This document shows positions 1 through 11,029 of a stretch of DNA of 64,000 bases, piece after piece. The translations under genes were made by a program, and so were the position numbers. Location of the stretch: positions 372,001 to 436,000 of the forward strand of contig CAUYUJ010019949.1 in the NCBI GenBank assembly GCA_963575745.1. Reading direction: 5' to 3'. The DNA comes from Prorocentrum cordatum. Taxonomy: Eukaryota; Sar; Dinophyceae; Prorocentrales; Prorocentraceae. A model generated the notes under the pieces. The model was given only the letters and a program-made list of their open reading frames with translations, was not told the DNA's origin and did not search any database. Position 1 is the first letter of the stretch; every line of letters begins with the position of its first letter.

Positions 1-525
1 GTCGACGGCTTTCGCCCGGTTGGTTTCGCCCGGCTGGTGCCGCCCGGCTGGTTTCGCCGCCCGGCGAAACCAGCTTCGTCGGCGAAACCAGCTGCCGTCG
101 GCGAAACCAGCTGCCGTCGGCGAAACTGCCTGACCCGACCCGCCCGCTAGGGTCCGCCCGCCCAACCCGACCTGCCCGTTAGAGTTCGCGCGTGCTCGGG
201 CGAGCGTGTCCCGCACTTGATAATGTTTCGCCCGCCCGACCCGCTCCGCCCGTTAGCGTCCGCCCGCTCGACCCGACCCGACCCGCCCGCTAGGGTCCGC
301 CCGCCCGACCCGACCCGCCCGTTAGGGTTCGCGCGTGCTCGGCCGAGCGCGCCCCGCACTTTAATGTCCCGCCCGCCCGACCCGACCCGCCCGTTAGCGT
401 CCGCCCGGCCCGACCCGACCCGACCCGCCCGCTATAGGGTCCGCCCGCCAGACCCGACCCGCCTGTTGGGGCTTGCGTCGGCGAAACCAGCGCCGGCGAA
501 ACCAGCGCCGGCGAAACCAGCTCAT
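1..525. repeat. Composite tandem repeat: 142-bp higher-order unit flanked by GGCGAAACCAGC repeats
   Basis: A GC-rich satellite block. Positions 31-127 and 475-522 carry repeats of the core GGCGAAACCAGC (about 15-19 bp each). Between them, 131-470 holds degenerate GACCCGACCCGCCCG words arranged as a longer unit. The landmark GCTAGGGTCCGCCCG recurs near 146, 288 and 431 (as GCTATAGGG in the third), giving a period of about 142 bp and two and a half units. All frames look open because of composition, so no protein is called. Confidence 0.8.
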
Positions 526-1826
526 GCCGGCTGAGAGCCCCCGCTGTGGCGTAGCCCGACGGCCGCGCCGCCCGACTGGCCGGAGGATCGGATTCTCCGG
601 CCGGTCGGGCCCGACCTCGGCCCGCCGCGTGGCCGTGGCCCGAGGGCCGCGGCCGTGCACCACCCGTCCTCGTCCCGTCTCGGGTCGCCCTCCTCTCTCG
701 TCTCTCCCTCCCTGCGCTTCGGCTGCCGTCGGCCCGTCGCCTCCCTGCTGCTGGGCGTCGCCGCTGCCGCCGCCTCGCGCCCGCGGCCGCGGGCGGCCCG
801 GGCGATGGCACGCTCGTCGAGCGCGAAAGGCAGGAAGACAGGAGGGGGAGTAAAACGACGCGAAGATCGGGACAAAATTGGATCGGGATAACTCGAAATC
901 TCTGAGAATCGGCGGGTTTGGAGGATGTATTGGGCGCCGCGGCCGCTCCAGAGCGTTCCGGAACGCTCTGAGGGCGCTCCGGAACGCTCTGGAGCGATTT
1001 ATCCCGATCTTAGCCTTGTTTTAGGGAGCGGCGGGGGCCACAGCGCGCGCCCGAGGCGATCGCTCTGCTGGGGCCGCGCAAAGGGCGACGAAGGGGAGCA
1101 GAGCGTCAACCTCTGCGAGTGCATCGGGACAGCGCGGGGAAGCGGCAGTCAGCCCGGATAGTAAGGATGAGCAGCCTTGCAAGGTTACCCTTGCACTCTT
1201 CCCCTGATGCCCATCCTCGGCCGTTTTCGCTGGCCGCGCCCCGCCCGCAATATGTGTCGACACTTCCACGGCCCTTGCATCCTGAACGCGCGTCCTGTTG
1301 TACGGGCTGACTGTAACGGTCGGGTGCTGCCAGGAATCCGAGCAAACGAATTGTTGGATATTTGGCGTTTGGATTCGCGACGGGCCGCGTTTCCATATGA
1401 AGCCGACGCGCGCCGACGTCAGATGAGGCGGCGCTGGCTTCTGCTTTTGGTCCGTGGATCTGGCGCCCACGAGCCGGACCCATGGATCCGTAAATGCATG
1501 TAAGCGTGTGGCCCCAGGACCCCATATGGATTGGAATGATTGTTCGAACAGTTTCAAGTCGAGATTTCAATCATTTTAACTCTGGCTCTCAAAGTACACT
1601 GCTCGAAATCTCAGCTCGAGCTGTCTCCACCAGTCTACAAAGTTGTACGTGGTAAGTCTCCCTCTCGACGGTCTCGGTTCCCCCGGGGAGGGGCGGGTGG
1701 CTCCCAGGGAGCACCCGTCACGGAGGGCGGGGCACGAAGGGCCCAGGGGCTCCCAGGGGGCGCGCAGAGCTGGGGGCACCTGCCGGGTATGGCCAGGACC
1801 CCGGGCAAGGGGACCCGGTGAGTGTC
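526..1826. other. No recognisable gene; GC-rich unassigned sequence
   Basis: Apart from the palindrome at 944-996, nothing assignable is seen. Open frames on both strands are Arg/Pro/Ala-rich and lack family motifs. Confidence 0.5.
944..996. repeat. Nested GC palindrome
   Basis: A perfect 20-bp palindrome, AGAGCGTTCCGGAACGCTCT, lies at 950-969. It is embedded in a larger inverted repeat whose outer arms are CGCTCC (944-949) and GGAGCG (991-996). The CGGAACGCTCTGG half is repeated at 980-992. It could form a cruciform; no function can be assigned. Confidence 0.85.
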
Positions 1827-2016
1827 ATGTCGGGCGTGTCCCCCGACAGGGGGATTCTCGACGAAAAATTAAAAAAAATACTCCAAAAATGCACCCAAAA
1901 GGTCAAAAAAATGCTCAAAAAATAGTCCCACGACTATTTGTGGATTATTTCTTGATTACTTTTGGGGCTTTTTTATTTTCGTCGAAAATCCCCCTGTAGG
2001 GGGACAGGCCCGACAT
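1827..2016. mobile_element. MITE-like element with ~38-bp terminal inverted repeats
   Basis: The left end (from 1827, ATGTCGGGCGTGTCCCC) and the right end (to 2016) are inverted copies over roughly 38 bp, continuing into an ACAGGGGGATTnTCGACGAAAA block on each side. The ~110-bp interior is strikingly A-rich then T-rich in an otherwise GC-rich setting and includes a small hairpin, AATAGTC/GACTATT. No coding capacity. Target-site duplication is uncertain (possibly the dinucleotide AT). Interpreted as a non-autonomous DNA transposon. Confidence 0.7.
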
Positions 2017-2319
2017 AAGGTTAGTGGTAGGGCCCTGGGGCCCTTCAATTGGCCAGATTCACAACACCAGGTTTGCCGTAGCTGGTGTTTTTCGGGTGAC
2101 GGCAGTTCCGGTCGGTGGAAATGGGACGGGGGGGGGCGCCCCCGGTACAGATCACTAAACCAGGTTTCACTAAACCCAGATCTACCAGCGCCCGAACCTG
2201 AGGCCATCGGGCCGCTCCTCGCAGCACCCGGAAGGGTGCCCGCGCGTCAGGTCTCTCCCGGGGTCGCATGCCGAGGGCTTCGGATGTTCCCATCGGTTCC
2301 ACACGTGTTTTCCTTTTTC

Positions 2320-2519
2320 TCGGGGGCGAGCGAGGGGAGGGGCAAGCAGGAGAAGGCCTCCTCAGAAGGCGCCGGGGTTTCTCAGAAGGCATCGCTCCTT
2401 CCGAGAGGTGTTCTATCTCCGCTGGGAAGGCTTAAAGAACTTCTCAGAAGGCCGAGGGGACTCCCGAGCCTTCTGGGAAAGGCCGCCCTTTCTCACTTCC
2501 TCCCCTGACGCGCCGCTGA
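2320..2519. mobile_element. 200-bp foldback MITE, copy A
   Basis: Member of a family with six full-length copies in this window (also starting at 38687, 40551, 45470, 48755 and 58048). The left terminus reads TCGGGGGCGAGCGAGGGG; the right terminus is its inverted counterpart. Inner arms contain GGCCTTCTCAGAAGG-like words and end in TTCTCACTTCC. Flanks are TTTTC (2315-2319) and GTTTC (2520-2524), a 4-of-5 match to the 5-bp duplication seen exactly in copies C and D. Confidence 0.8.
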
Positions 2520-2520
2520 G

Positions 2521-2650
2521 TTTCCCAGTCTCGGGAAATTTTCCGGCAGGTCTGCTTCGACGAGAGCGTTTTGGGGGTGCCCGAATCGTCCGAACGGCCG
2601 CCCGAGGCCCGAGTTGTGACCCGAAGGCTAGACGGCGCGGATCACCAAGC
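2521..2650. repeat. Dispersed repeat shared with ~41064-41178
   Basis: By eye this stretch aligns with about 41064-41178 at roughly three-quarters identity with small gaps. Shared words include CGAGAGCGTT, GGGTGCCC and CCGAACGGC. It abuts foldback copy A, and the other copy lies just downstream of foldback copy C. No protein family recognised. Confidence 0.55.
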
Positions 2651-4150
2651 TTGTCCGCGGTTCGGTCGGCTCGGCTGCATCATGGTCGTTTGCATTTGGT
2701 CGTTTCGGTTCGGTCGGCTATGATGTCGTTGCTGCGCCACTGTCCTTCGAGGCTGCTTGTGGCCTATCGGTTTCGGTCGATTTCGGTTGGCGCTACGGTA
2801 AGAACATCTTCACGAATTGGGCATGCAGACGGCGCTGCGCACCCGACTGCGCTGGTAGCGTGGTGCCCCCGTCGATCAGATCCAGCAGAACGCGCCGCTC
2901 GAAGATGAGCGTAGGGTGAGCGCTCCAGGTAGCAGCTCCGGTTGGAGTCAGGAGCGCAGCTGACGTCGAAGCGAGGGTTCTGTTCTGAGCTAGGAATGTT
3001 GGATAGATAGCGTATGGGTACGCGCAGCAGAGGGCGCGGCGGCTGCGAGAGAGGCGCGGGACAAACTTGTCGGGTTTGCTTCGGCATAGGGCGACAGCCC
3101 TTCATTGTTCAGCTCTTCCAGCGCGGCAGCAACCACTGATTGGTTGACTGCGGGGGCTGCGACTGGTAACTACGGGATGTAGAGCTTGGGAGTTATGTTT
3201 TCTTCGGGGTCGGGACGCCGAATGTCGAGGGTGGCATCTGACATTGCTGGCACTGTCCTCCCGTCTCCTTCTTGTTCCCTCTCCACGCGTCTTGTACCTG
3301 GGAAGCAGGTGTTGGCGTTTGCATGCTACCCTGCATGATGACGGGGGCCCGCGCGGTGGAGAGTGCGAGGATCATCTATGGCCCGCAGACGACGACCTTC
3401 CAGCGTTGCACCAAGCTCGAGGACCTTCGTGGCTGAGCTGATTTGTCCCACCCCCTCCCTCAGTTTCCTCGTACTTCCATGCTCCCCGTTCCCTCCCCCC
3501 TCCTCTCGCCTCTCTCCTGCAGATTCCAGCAATGACCTACCAGCGCTGCACCAAGCTATCGCTGCACCAAGCTCGATGGGCGTGGAGCAGCGCGTGCTGC
3601 ACGGTGCACACCACCTTGGGGCCCACATCTGTCACTCGATGTCCATCTCCCCGGATGGCCTCGAACATGACGCGGATCGCAAAGCCCAGGGGGGCCGAGA
3701 AGGCATGGGAAACAGTACGGAAAAAACACCCGCGGCCCCAGAGACAATAACCCGTCCCCGATCCATACCTGATGATCCTGGGGCGTGGACATAGTTCCAG
3801 GGAGCCGAAACGGATGAAACACGTCGCGGTTGACAAACAACTATTTTTCGGAGGTCTGGGTGGGAAGGCCTATTCGTCACGTTTCCCGCTTTCTTTCACC
3901 AGTCCTCCTCCCTGAGCTGAGCTGCCCTCGAATTCCAGAATGTCTCCCCCGAGGGACAGTGACCCCTGGTACAGTCAAGACCCTGAAACAAGAAGTGGTT
4001 CGGGTTCGGAAGGGGCTCCTTATTGTCCGTCTTTCTCCTCGTCCTCCCCATTCGTCCTCCTTCCGTTCGCCCTCTTCTCGCCTTGACACCATGCCATATT
4101 GATGTTGCTGGCATCGCGCCAGGCAGAGCAATCCGGCAGCCGATGAGCAC
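2651..4150. other. Unassigned region with exon-like segments of ambiguous strand (around 3330-3440 and 3525-3720)
   Basis: Around 3525-3720 codon use is GC3-rich on both strands. On plus, a long polypyrimidine tract ends in CTCCTGCAG at about 3525, a good 3' splice site. On minus, a block reading LGFAIRVMFEAIRGDGHRV (about 3690 down to 3540) is equally protein-like. A shared word CAGCGyTGCACCAAGCTCGA occurs at both 3400 and 3570. No family is recognised, and strand and gene structure cannot be decided without transcripts. Confidence 0.2.
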
Positions 4151-4156
4151 CACAGT

Positions 4157-4454
4157 GCGCATTTGACGGCGTGTTGCCGCCGAAAGTCACGGATAGGTTT
4201 ACACCCTTGGGTCGCGTCCAAAGGGTCCCATGCTGCTGCGCCTCCGTTGTCATGGTAAGGAAAAACAGGGGACCGTCTTCCCTCAGCGGAGGGTCCAATT
4301 TTGAGGTTCCCCCTCTGGGTGTCAGTTGTCCTCCTCGTTCTCCTCCTCTTCCCCTCCGTTGTTCTCCCCTGTCACCGACCAGGTTGACATGCTCACGGAC
4401 CTGGACGGCCAGCTAGCCGAGGAGGAGGCCGAGCAGGCCATGACTCCGCGCTAG
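4157..4454 (+). CDS. Candidate last two exons of an unidentified gene (intron 4255-4382)
   Basis: The segment 4383-4454 is preceded by a ~60-nt pyrimidine-rich tract and CCGACCAG. It encodes 23 residues, VDMLTDLDGQLAEEEAEQAM then TPR, followed by TAG. The composition is acidic and helix-prone. Upstream, CATG|GTAAGG at 4254/4255 is a good donor. The segment before it is open in the matching phase (residues AFDGVLPPKVTDRFTPLGRV and on). A 128-nt intron joins them without changing frame. The protein is not recognised and no start can be chosen. The terminal exon is better supported than the upstream one. Confidence 0.3.
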
Positions 4455-4469
4455 AGTCAGCGCGAGGCG

Positions 4470-6545
4470 GAAGCCCTTGGCGGTCCCAGAAAGCATGACG
4501 TGGCTACACCGAGTTCGGGGTTCGAGAACGAGGACCACAGGACCTCGGACGTCAACGTCAGCGCCGTCGCGAGCGGGAAGCACAGGGCATGCCCCGACCG
4601 AGGGGGGCGAGGAGGCCACGAAAGAGCGAGAGGTGCGCGGGCCTCGCCTCCGTGAGATGCCGCAGGCGCCGCGTGCACCCTCGCCGGGAACGGGAGCGGA
4701 TGCGAGCCGCAGCCGCTGGCGTGGGCACGGCCACAGTGAGCGGCGTGCGGCACGCCGCGGAGCAGCTGCCGTCGGGCCAGAACGCCAAGGCGGCGCCCGG
4801 CCATGTCAGCACGAGCGCCGCGCACCACGTCGGCCCCGGGGGCGGCCCAGAGCGGGTAGGAGCCAGGCTCGCCCACACCATCGGTGCCGTCGAGCGCTTC
4901 CACTGCATGGCCTGCCGCACCGACCCCACGGGCAGACACCATCTCACGGGCAGAGGCGAGGGCTACGCAGCGAGCGTGATCCACAGCACATCGCGAGGCG
5001 AGCGGCGCGAGAAGTTCTGCGCGCACCAAGGGGGCTGGTGGTCGAGAGCCGAAATGGTGCCCTCCCTCCTCACCAAGCTCAAGAGGAGATGCCACGGAGC
5101 CATTCAGCAGAGGCATTCGCCAGAGCTGGGCGCAACCGGGCATGCGACCGCATGCCGCCAGTGGGCAAGGCAGCATCGGACATTGCCAACTTGCACCGCG
5201 AGATCTGGGAACAGCTCCCGTCCAAGCCCGACGGGCTTGACGTCGACATCGCGGACGGCATGGCGCAGCAGGCGGAACAGGAGAAGACGGCGGCCGTGAG
5301 CCGTGACCTACGAGAGGGAGCGAAGAGTTTCGGCCAGTGGCTGGCGACGACGGAGTCCAATCTGGGGTCCGTCACAGGATGACCAAGCCGCCGAATCGCA
5401 GAGTGGAGGAGCTAGCCACGAGCGCACAGGTCACCGACCGCCCGACGGACATCGTCGACGCCAAGATGTGGACGGCGCAGTCGCCGCGCGACACTGCGGA
5501 CCAGAATCGTGTATCGGCGAGCGCATCCACGAGATGAGGCTCAGAGGCATCGGCGGCGAGGCGTTTCTTGTCAGCGGCTGTCAGAGAAGACGGATCAGGA
5601 GGCGAGCGCAACAACGACGAGCGTTGCCGAAGATGCGGCTGGGTCTGGGCGACACTCCTGAAACGCAGCCGGAGCTTCCAGACGAGAGGCGCCAAGATCG
5701 TGCCTTTGCCAGCGCCAGACCAACGACAGAGCGGAGCCGTGGGCGTGTGCCAACTGTCTGGAGCCCACCAATGGGCTTCTGCATCATTGGACAGACCGCG
5801 AGGTCACCTGCGCCGGCTGGCCCGCGAGGAGAGAGGAGCAGGAGGCCCGAACACGGGCCAACAACGACCCCTGGCCCCACGTGCGGGGCGTGCTTGGCCG
5901 TCGTGCAGGAGGGAAGAGACCGTCGACATGTGAGCGACGCAAGGAAACGGAGTCGCTTTCACCGACATTGGCGCGTGAGCTGCCCGCGTAAGGTCGCGCG
6001 TAAACACCCTCGTCTCCAACGCAGCGTGCCGCGCGGGCGGCCCGCGGAAGCCACCGCGTAAGGTCGTTGCGTCATCTCGCGTAAAACCCGTGATTGATCG
6101 TCGCTCGTTTGCCACTTGAGCTGTTATCTGAGGGCTCAGGAGGCCGAGGCCGAGTGCATCCCGAGGAGAGCCTGGGCAGGCAACGAGGAGGCGGACACCC
6201 TGGCGGACGAGGGGTCAAAGCTGCGCCACTGTGCGCCATCACAGAGAACCAGAGGAACTGCTGCGAACGGATCCGAGAGACGGTCAGCGCGGCGCGGGGC
6301 AGGGTGGCAGCGCGCATTCAGGACGCCACAAGACGACTCCCCGCCGAGCAGAGGGACCTGCAGTCGGCGAGGCGACAGGCCATCAACACACAGACGGCCT
6401 TGAGCAAGCTGCGGACGGACTACCTTGCAATCGACGGGGCGAGGAGGCCACTCGCCACGCGTGACCTGGAGCGAACGCGACGAAGAATAGTTGCAGATGC
6501 TGTAGCCAGGCGGCGTCGGCATCCACGGTTCTACAAGCGCTGAAG
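4470..6545 (+). pseudogene. Decayed LINE-type retrotransposon remnants with an RNase H C-terminal motif
   Basis: Protein-like segments are scattered over all three plus frames, with no single intact reading frame. The clearest is 6116-6229: a run ending in AGNEEADTLADEGSKLRH matches the last catalytic-Asp segment of LINE RNase H domains (GNxxADxLADxG). It is followed in another frame, to 6541, by an Arg-rich tail with coiled-coil character. Near 4890-5020 a Cys/His-containing segment (FHCMACR ... FCAH) and near 5620 CRRCGWVW resemble zinc-binding segments in such elements. Two different insertions may be merged here, because these segments precede rather than follow the RNase H motif. Function is lost. 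Confidence 0.4.
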
Positions 6546-6929
6546 GAGTGGCCCGAGCAGCTGGGTCGAGCAGCCGACGAGATGGTTTTATGCGTTGTGC
6601 GCCGCCGCGGCCACGGAGCTGTCGTCGCCGGGGTTGCAGGGGCCTTGCGAGGGAAAAAACAGCGCGCAGTTTCGCGCGCTGCAAGTTGCGAGACTGGGGA
6701 CGAAATGCTGGCGCAGAAGAGTGGCAACACGCGACGAATGAGCAGAGCGGCGCGCTAATGGCCGCCCTGCTCGCCGCCCCCGCAGGTGCGCCGGTGACTG
6801 TCGGGACTGGGGAAGTCAGTGTAAATAACCAGCCGCGCGAACTTGAGAAACGATCTTTTCCACGGCAACCAAACCAAGCAGAGCAGCACTGATGCGAAAG
6901 CTGCTGGCGGCCGCAAGTGGGCCCACTAA

Positions 6930-7465
6930 GGAGGAGAGAGAGAGAGAGAAGCTGGGCCACCGCCCGGCGAGAGATTCGACAAGCCGCAGGAGCCCGACGT
7001 GGAGGGCGCAAAGCAGCCAGACCACGCCCAGCGAAGGGAACGGCCAGCAGCGCAAGAGACCCGACGCAGCGATCGACCAGCAGAAGGGCCCCCGCCTGGC
7101 GAGTGGTTGGGCCAGCAGCTGAAGGCGCCAGACGCGGCGCCCCCCGCCCAGCGAGGAAGTAGGCTGGCACCTGAAGGAGCCAGACGTGGAGAGCAGCAAA
7201 TATCAACACCCACGCCTGGCGAGGGGTCTGGCCAGCAGCTGGAGGAGACCGACGCGGAGCCCACACAGCCCCCCGCCCCCCGCCTGGCGAAGGATTGGGC
7301 CAGCTGCCAAAAAGGAACTCGACGCGGAAAGCGACCAGCCGAGGAATGTTTGCAGTTTTTGGCCAGCAGTTGAAGGAGCCCGAGGCGGCCTCGAGGCGGG
7401 GTCCAACAGCCCCTGCCTGGCGAGGGGGTAGGCCAGCAGCTGAAGGAGCCTAGCGTGGAGCGCGG
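6930..7465. repeat. ~65-bp degenerate tandem array (about 8 units)
   Basis: The landmark GGCCAGCAGCTGAAGGAGCC followed by GACGCGGAG recurs with variation near 7041, 7110, 7172, 7231, 7298, 7362 and 7431, at spacings of 60-69 bp. The intervening half is CCCCCGCCTGGCGA-rich. Units read GQQLKEPDAE in one frame, but lengths are not kept to multiples of three, so it is treated as a minisatellite rather than a protein repeat. Confidence 0.65.
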
Positions 7466-7469
7466 CGAG

Positions 7470-9185
7470 AAGTAGGGAAGCTCGCTCGAGTGGCCGAGCG
7501 CCGCTCGCGCGGCCTGTCGGCGCCGCGGATGCCGACGACTCCGACTAGCGCAGCGCTGCCGCCGACCCCCGCGCGCGCGACTACCAGCCCTGTGCGGGCC
7601 AGAGCGCGGGGCCGCGGCAGCCCTCCAGCCTTGCGTCTATCAGGGAATTACATGGGCAATAGATCCGCTGTCATCCCCTCTTCCTCCTGGACCCCTGGGG
7701 AATGGGTTCGAAAGGTTAATTCGTATCGCTTCATGCTCTACTCCGTTCCTGAAGCCCGCGCCGGGCCGAGGGGCGAAAGGATATTCCCCCCCCCCCGCAT
7801 CCCCCCAGCGCTGGGGTGCCCGACGAGGAGGTGGCGTGTGACTGCATCATTGGTGCATTTGGTAGCCGTGGACGCCATTGCGCCAGGGGGCCCTGCAATG
7901 CCAAGCATCATGCAGTTCGTGACGCTCTTGACGGCGACTATGTATATGGATTCGCTTGCGCTGTCGATTGCAGCGCGGAGCTCGAGCCGGTAGGCCTTGT
8001 GGGCCCACGGACGTTTTGATTGGCGCCCCGTGTCCGTCTGGGCGCCAGGCGGCATTGGATGCGGGAGTCATAGCGCTTGTGGCGGCGGGAGTAGGGGACG
8101 ATGGCGTGGAGACGAGCGCGCGCCAGAAGCAGCGCCGAGCAGGCGACTTCCAGTACTCAAGGATCTCGGCTTTGAGCACACGGCCTTGGTTGTGGTTGTT
8201 TCCACGACCATTTCCTGAGGGCGTTCCAGTCGATCGCCGAGGTGCACTCGTGGAGGCGACGCACGGAGGCGCACATGGAATTGCGCAACGTGCGGGCCCG
8301 AATCGCCGTCAGTATCTGCGCCGTGCAATCCGCATCACACGGTGCGCGCGCTTCGGGGCCATCGACGGGGACGACGCGGTCGACCCAGAGCTTGCGGACT
8401 CTGCCGTGGCCGAGAGGCCCTGGCACCCTGGATTCCAGGAGACGGCGCCGCTTTTGGCTCGATCGTTTGCCCAGCACCGGCGGCTGCCCTGGCGGCGTTT
8501 CAAGCGGCGGGTCCAGCGGCGGAGGCGGCAACAGTCCATGCTTGACGCGCGACGACGTGACGAGCGCTTCCCTTCCCCGCCCGCCCGTTTTTTCCAGTTT
8601 CCTCTCCATTCTCCTCTTCCTTTGCGTTTGTGCTCACGTCGTCCGACGAACTTCGCGGTTGAATGTCGGGCACGTTCGCAGGACAACGTTTTCTACGGGC
8701 GTGGCGGCTTTTGCGCCGTCAGGGCGGGCGCGTCTTAACCGTCATCACAATTCTTAACTGTCGTCACGTTGCTTGGTCACCGCTATTCTCGCAGCGCGCG
8801 CTGCCGCACCGAGTGGCGCGGTATTCGTAAGCGGCGGCCGGCGCCCTTTCCCCGTCCTCCTGTTCGCCCGTCTCCTCAGCCCCGGCCAGTTTTAGCATTG
8901 AGGGGTCCCCCACCCATCACTTGGGAAACTGGCGTTTTCACAAGTGTTCGAACATTTCTGAATTTTGTATGTGTGCGCCGTCCTTGTATCCAGGGCCGCG
9001 GCGAGCACGCCAAGATCTTTATATCGAGCAGTTCCAGTGTGGAACTCACAGAAAGTATGTTTGAACGCGCATCATCAGCTACCACGCTGAGGCGAGCTGG
9101 TGCGATAGAAACATAGTGGCATTCGGAATTGCCAGTGAGAGACAGGCAGACCAGCGGCAACATCCTCAATCACTGTGGGTACGCA
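7470..9185 (-). pseudogene. Mostly unassigned; possible minus-strand LINE fragment within 7850-8560
   Basis: On the minus strand, from about 8500 down to 8160, the frame reads AQILTAIRARTLRNSMCAS then RRLHECTSAIDWNALRKW. This resembles the segment between the reverse transcriptase and the zinc/RNase H region of LINE polyproteins. No catalytic motif is visible and the frame breaks below 8160. A weak inverted pair near 8944-9070 (GTGTTCGAACAT and its counterpart) may be another small element. The rest holds nothing recognisable. Confidence 0.2.
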
Positions 9186-9240
9186 CTTGCGGGAGCCAGC
9201 CGTCATCAGCCACAACGTTGGGGTTTCAACGGGGCCGGTC
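9186..9240 (+). pseudogene. Isolated PPR-repeat remnant
   Basis: One frame reads REPAVISHNVGVSTG, matching the helix-A start of PPR repeats seen at 61.9-63.1 kb (PDVISYSAGxSACEK type). No adjoining repeats survive here, so this is a solitary fragment. Confidence 0.4.
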
Positions 9241-9689
9241 TGTTCGCCCCGAGTCGCCGCCTGACGGCCCCAGGGCCTTGCCGAGGGGCCCTTGGGAGCC
9301 AGGTTCGCTGCCTTAGGCTGGTCGTTTCGCCATCCGAGGTCGCCGTCCGACGGCCCCCACCGCCCCGAGGTCCCGAGGTCGCCCTCCGGCGGCCCCACGC
9401 CCCACGGCCGGGCGAAGGGCTCCCGCAGGGTCCTCAATCAGCGAGGCACCGCTGCCTTGATCTTGTTCGCTGCGTCGGAGCCTCGGGCCCTTGTGTGTTC
9501 CACCGTCGCTCGCGGGGGGGGGGGGTAGGGGAAGACCTACAGCCTTCTTCTCCATCCTCATCCTCCTCAGCTTTCTCCCCCCCCCTTCTCTTCCATCTTT
9601 GTTCTCCCCACTTCTTCCCTTCATCCTTAAGGCTTCGCGCATCCCCACCAACCAATGCGACAACGATGCCAAGTGAAGTTGCCCTTATC

Positions 9690-9965
9690 GGGGGCGCGTG
9701 GCATCATGTTGATGCCCCCAAGGAACCTCATTGAACTAAAGGCCTCTTGGATGCCTCTCGGAGTCGCTCGGGATGTCCCCTGGAGCGTTTTTGTTGCTGC
9801 ATATTGGAGCCTCTTGGGGGATATGGAGGGCCTCCTTGGGCGTTTGGGGGGTCCCTTAGGGGGCCTCCTGGGGCGGCATTGGGAGCCTTAAAGATCTTCT
9901 TGGGATCATCTTGGACCGCATCGATCAAAATGGAGGGGGTCCTGAATGTGCGCCCCTCCCTCTGA
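9690..9965. repeat. Degenerate CCTCTTGGGGGG-word satellite
   Basis: Clusters of GCCTCnTGGG / CTTGGGCG words at 10-14-bp spacing. Similar blocks recur at 16010-16330, 31300-31440 and 61690-61860. The complement orientation (CCCCAAGAGGGC) appears at 11030-13600. All frames are open by composition; no gene is inferred. Confidence 0.6.
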
Positions 9966-10459
9966 GGCCCCTGAAATCGCTTCTGGGGGCGCTCGTGACG
10001 CGCTCTTGGGCGCCCCGTCCTTCGCGGAAGGCCCGCCTCCGAGGGATGTGCGTGGTCGGCTGCGCCGTCGGTCGTGTTGCGGGGTAGCATCTCCGCAGTG
10101 TTGGCGGGGTCTCGTCGAGCTTGCGTCCGGCTGGCCACCGCTGCTCTCGGTGGGACAAGGGAGGCCCCGGGTCTCCAGCGCGGTGACAATCAGCCAGGAT
10201 GGAGGTTTTCACCGTATTCGGCCTCTGGGGGCCCTCAGCGGGCCCCGGAACATAAAGAAGCGACCGATGATGAAACGCCAGCCTTGGATCTCAGGGTAGG
10301 AGGGTCGGTGATGAGGAAGAGGAGGAAGACCCATCCTCCAACGAAGTCCTTTTCGTTTCGGGGGTAAGACCCGTGATCTCTCTCGATTTCTGTGTTCGGG
10401 GATCCTTTCGGGGGTCCAGGGCCAGCGACAAATTGTCCAGGATAGAATGATTTTTGGTG
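9966..10459. other. No recognisable gene
   Basis: GC-rich sequence with open frames on both strands and no family motif or splice signal that I would trust. Confidence 0.4.
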
Positions 10460-10985
10460 CAGGGAGGAGGGAGGGGAGGGATGAGGCAGGAGCGAGGACG
10501 GACAAGGGGAGGAATGATAGAGGAAAGGGGATGAAGGAGAAGGGAGAGGAAGAGACGAGGAGGGGAGAAGGAGTAGTTGGAGGACGAGGAGCAGAGAATG
10601 GATTGGAAGAGGAAGGGGGCGAGGCCACTCACGCAATCCGAAGCGGCTGTCGCAATCGAACGGGCAAGTTTACCCAAGAAGGTAGCGATGATCTTGTATT
10701 TGCATGCTTGTCCTCCTCCTCCTCCTCCTCCTCCTCCTCCTCCTCCTCATATGCAGGACCCGTCGTGGACGTGCTTCAGCTTACTGTTCATGGGCCTTTC
10801 GGTGATGATGTATAATCTGCCCGCTTCTTGCTGCTTCCCCTCTCGCTCGTTCTCTCTCTCTCTCTATCTATCTATCTCTCTTTTTCTGTTTTTTCTGCAT
10901 GTGCATACATGTATACATACACATATATGTGTATGTATATCTACCAGTGTTATGTATATATATATATATATATATATATACATCC
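10460..10985. repeat. Purine tract, (TCC)n, (TC)n and (TA)n microsatellites
   Basis: A purine-rich tract at 10460-10625 is followed by (TCC)n at about 10712-10749, (TC)n/(TATC)n at 10852-10885 and (TA)n at about 10953-10981. CATACATGTATACATACACATATATG at 10906-10931 is near-palindromic. No gene. Confidence 0.85.
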
Positions 10986-11029
10986 CGGGGGAGGAGGACC
11001 GGGGGACCGGGACCGCGACCTCGACGGCG

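Noticed and set aside
320-335. GTTAGGGTT-like words resembling telomere repeats
   Set aside because: Occurs once per 142-bp unit, never as a tandem hexamer or heptamer array.
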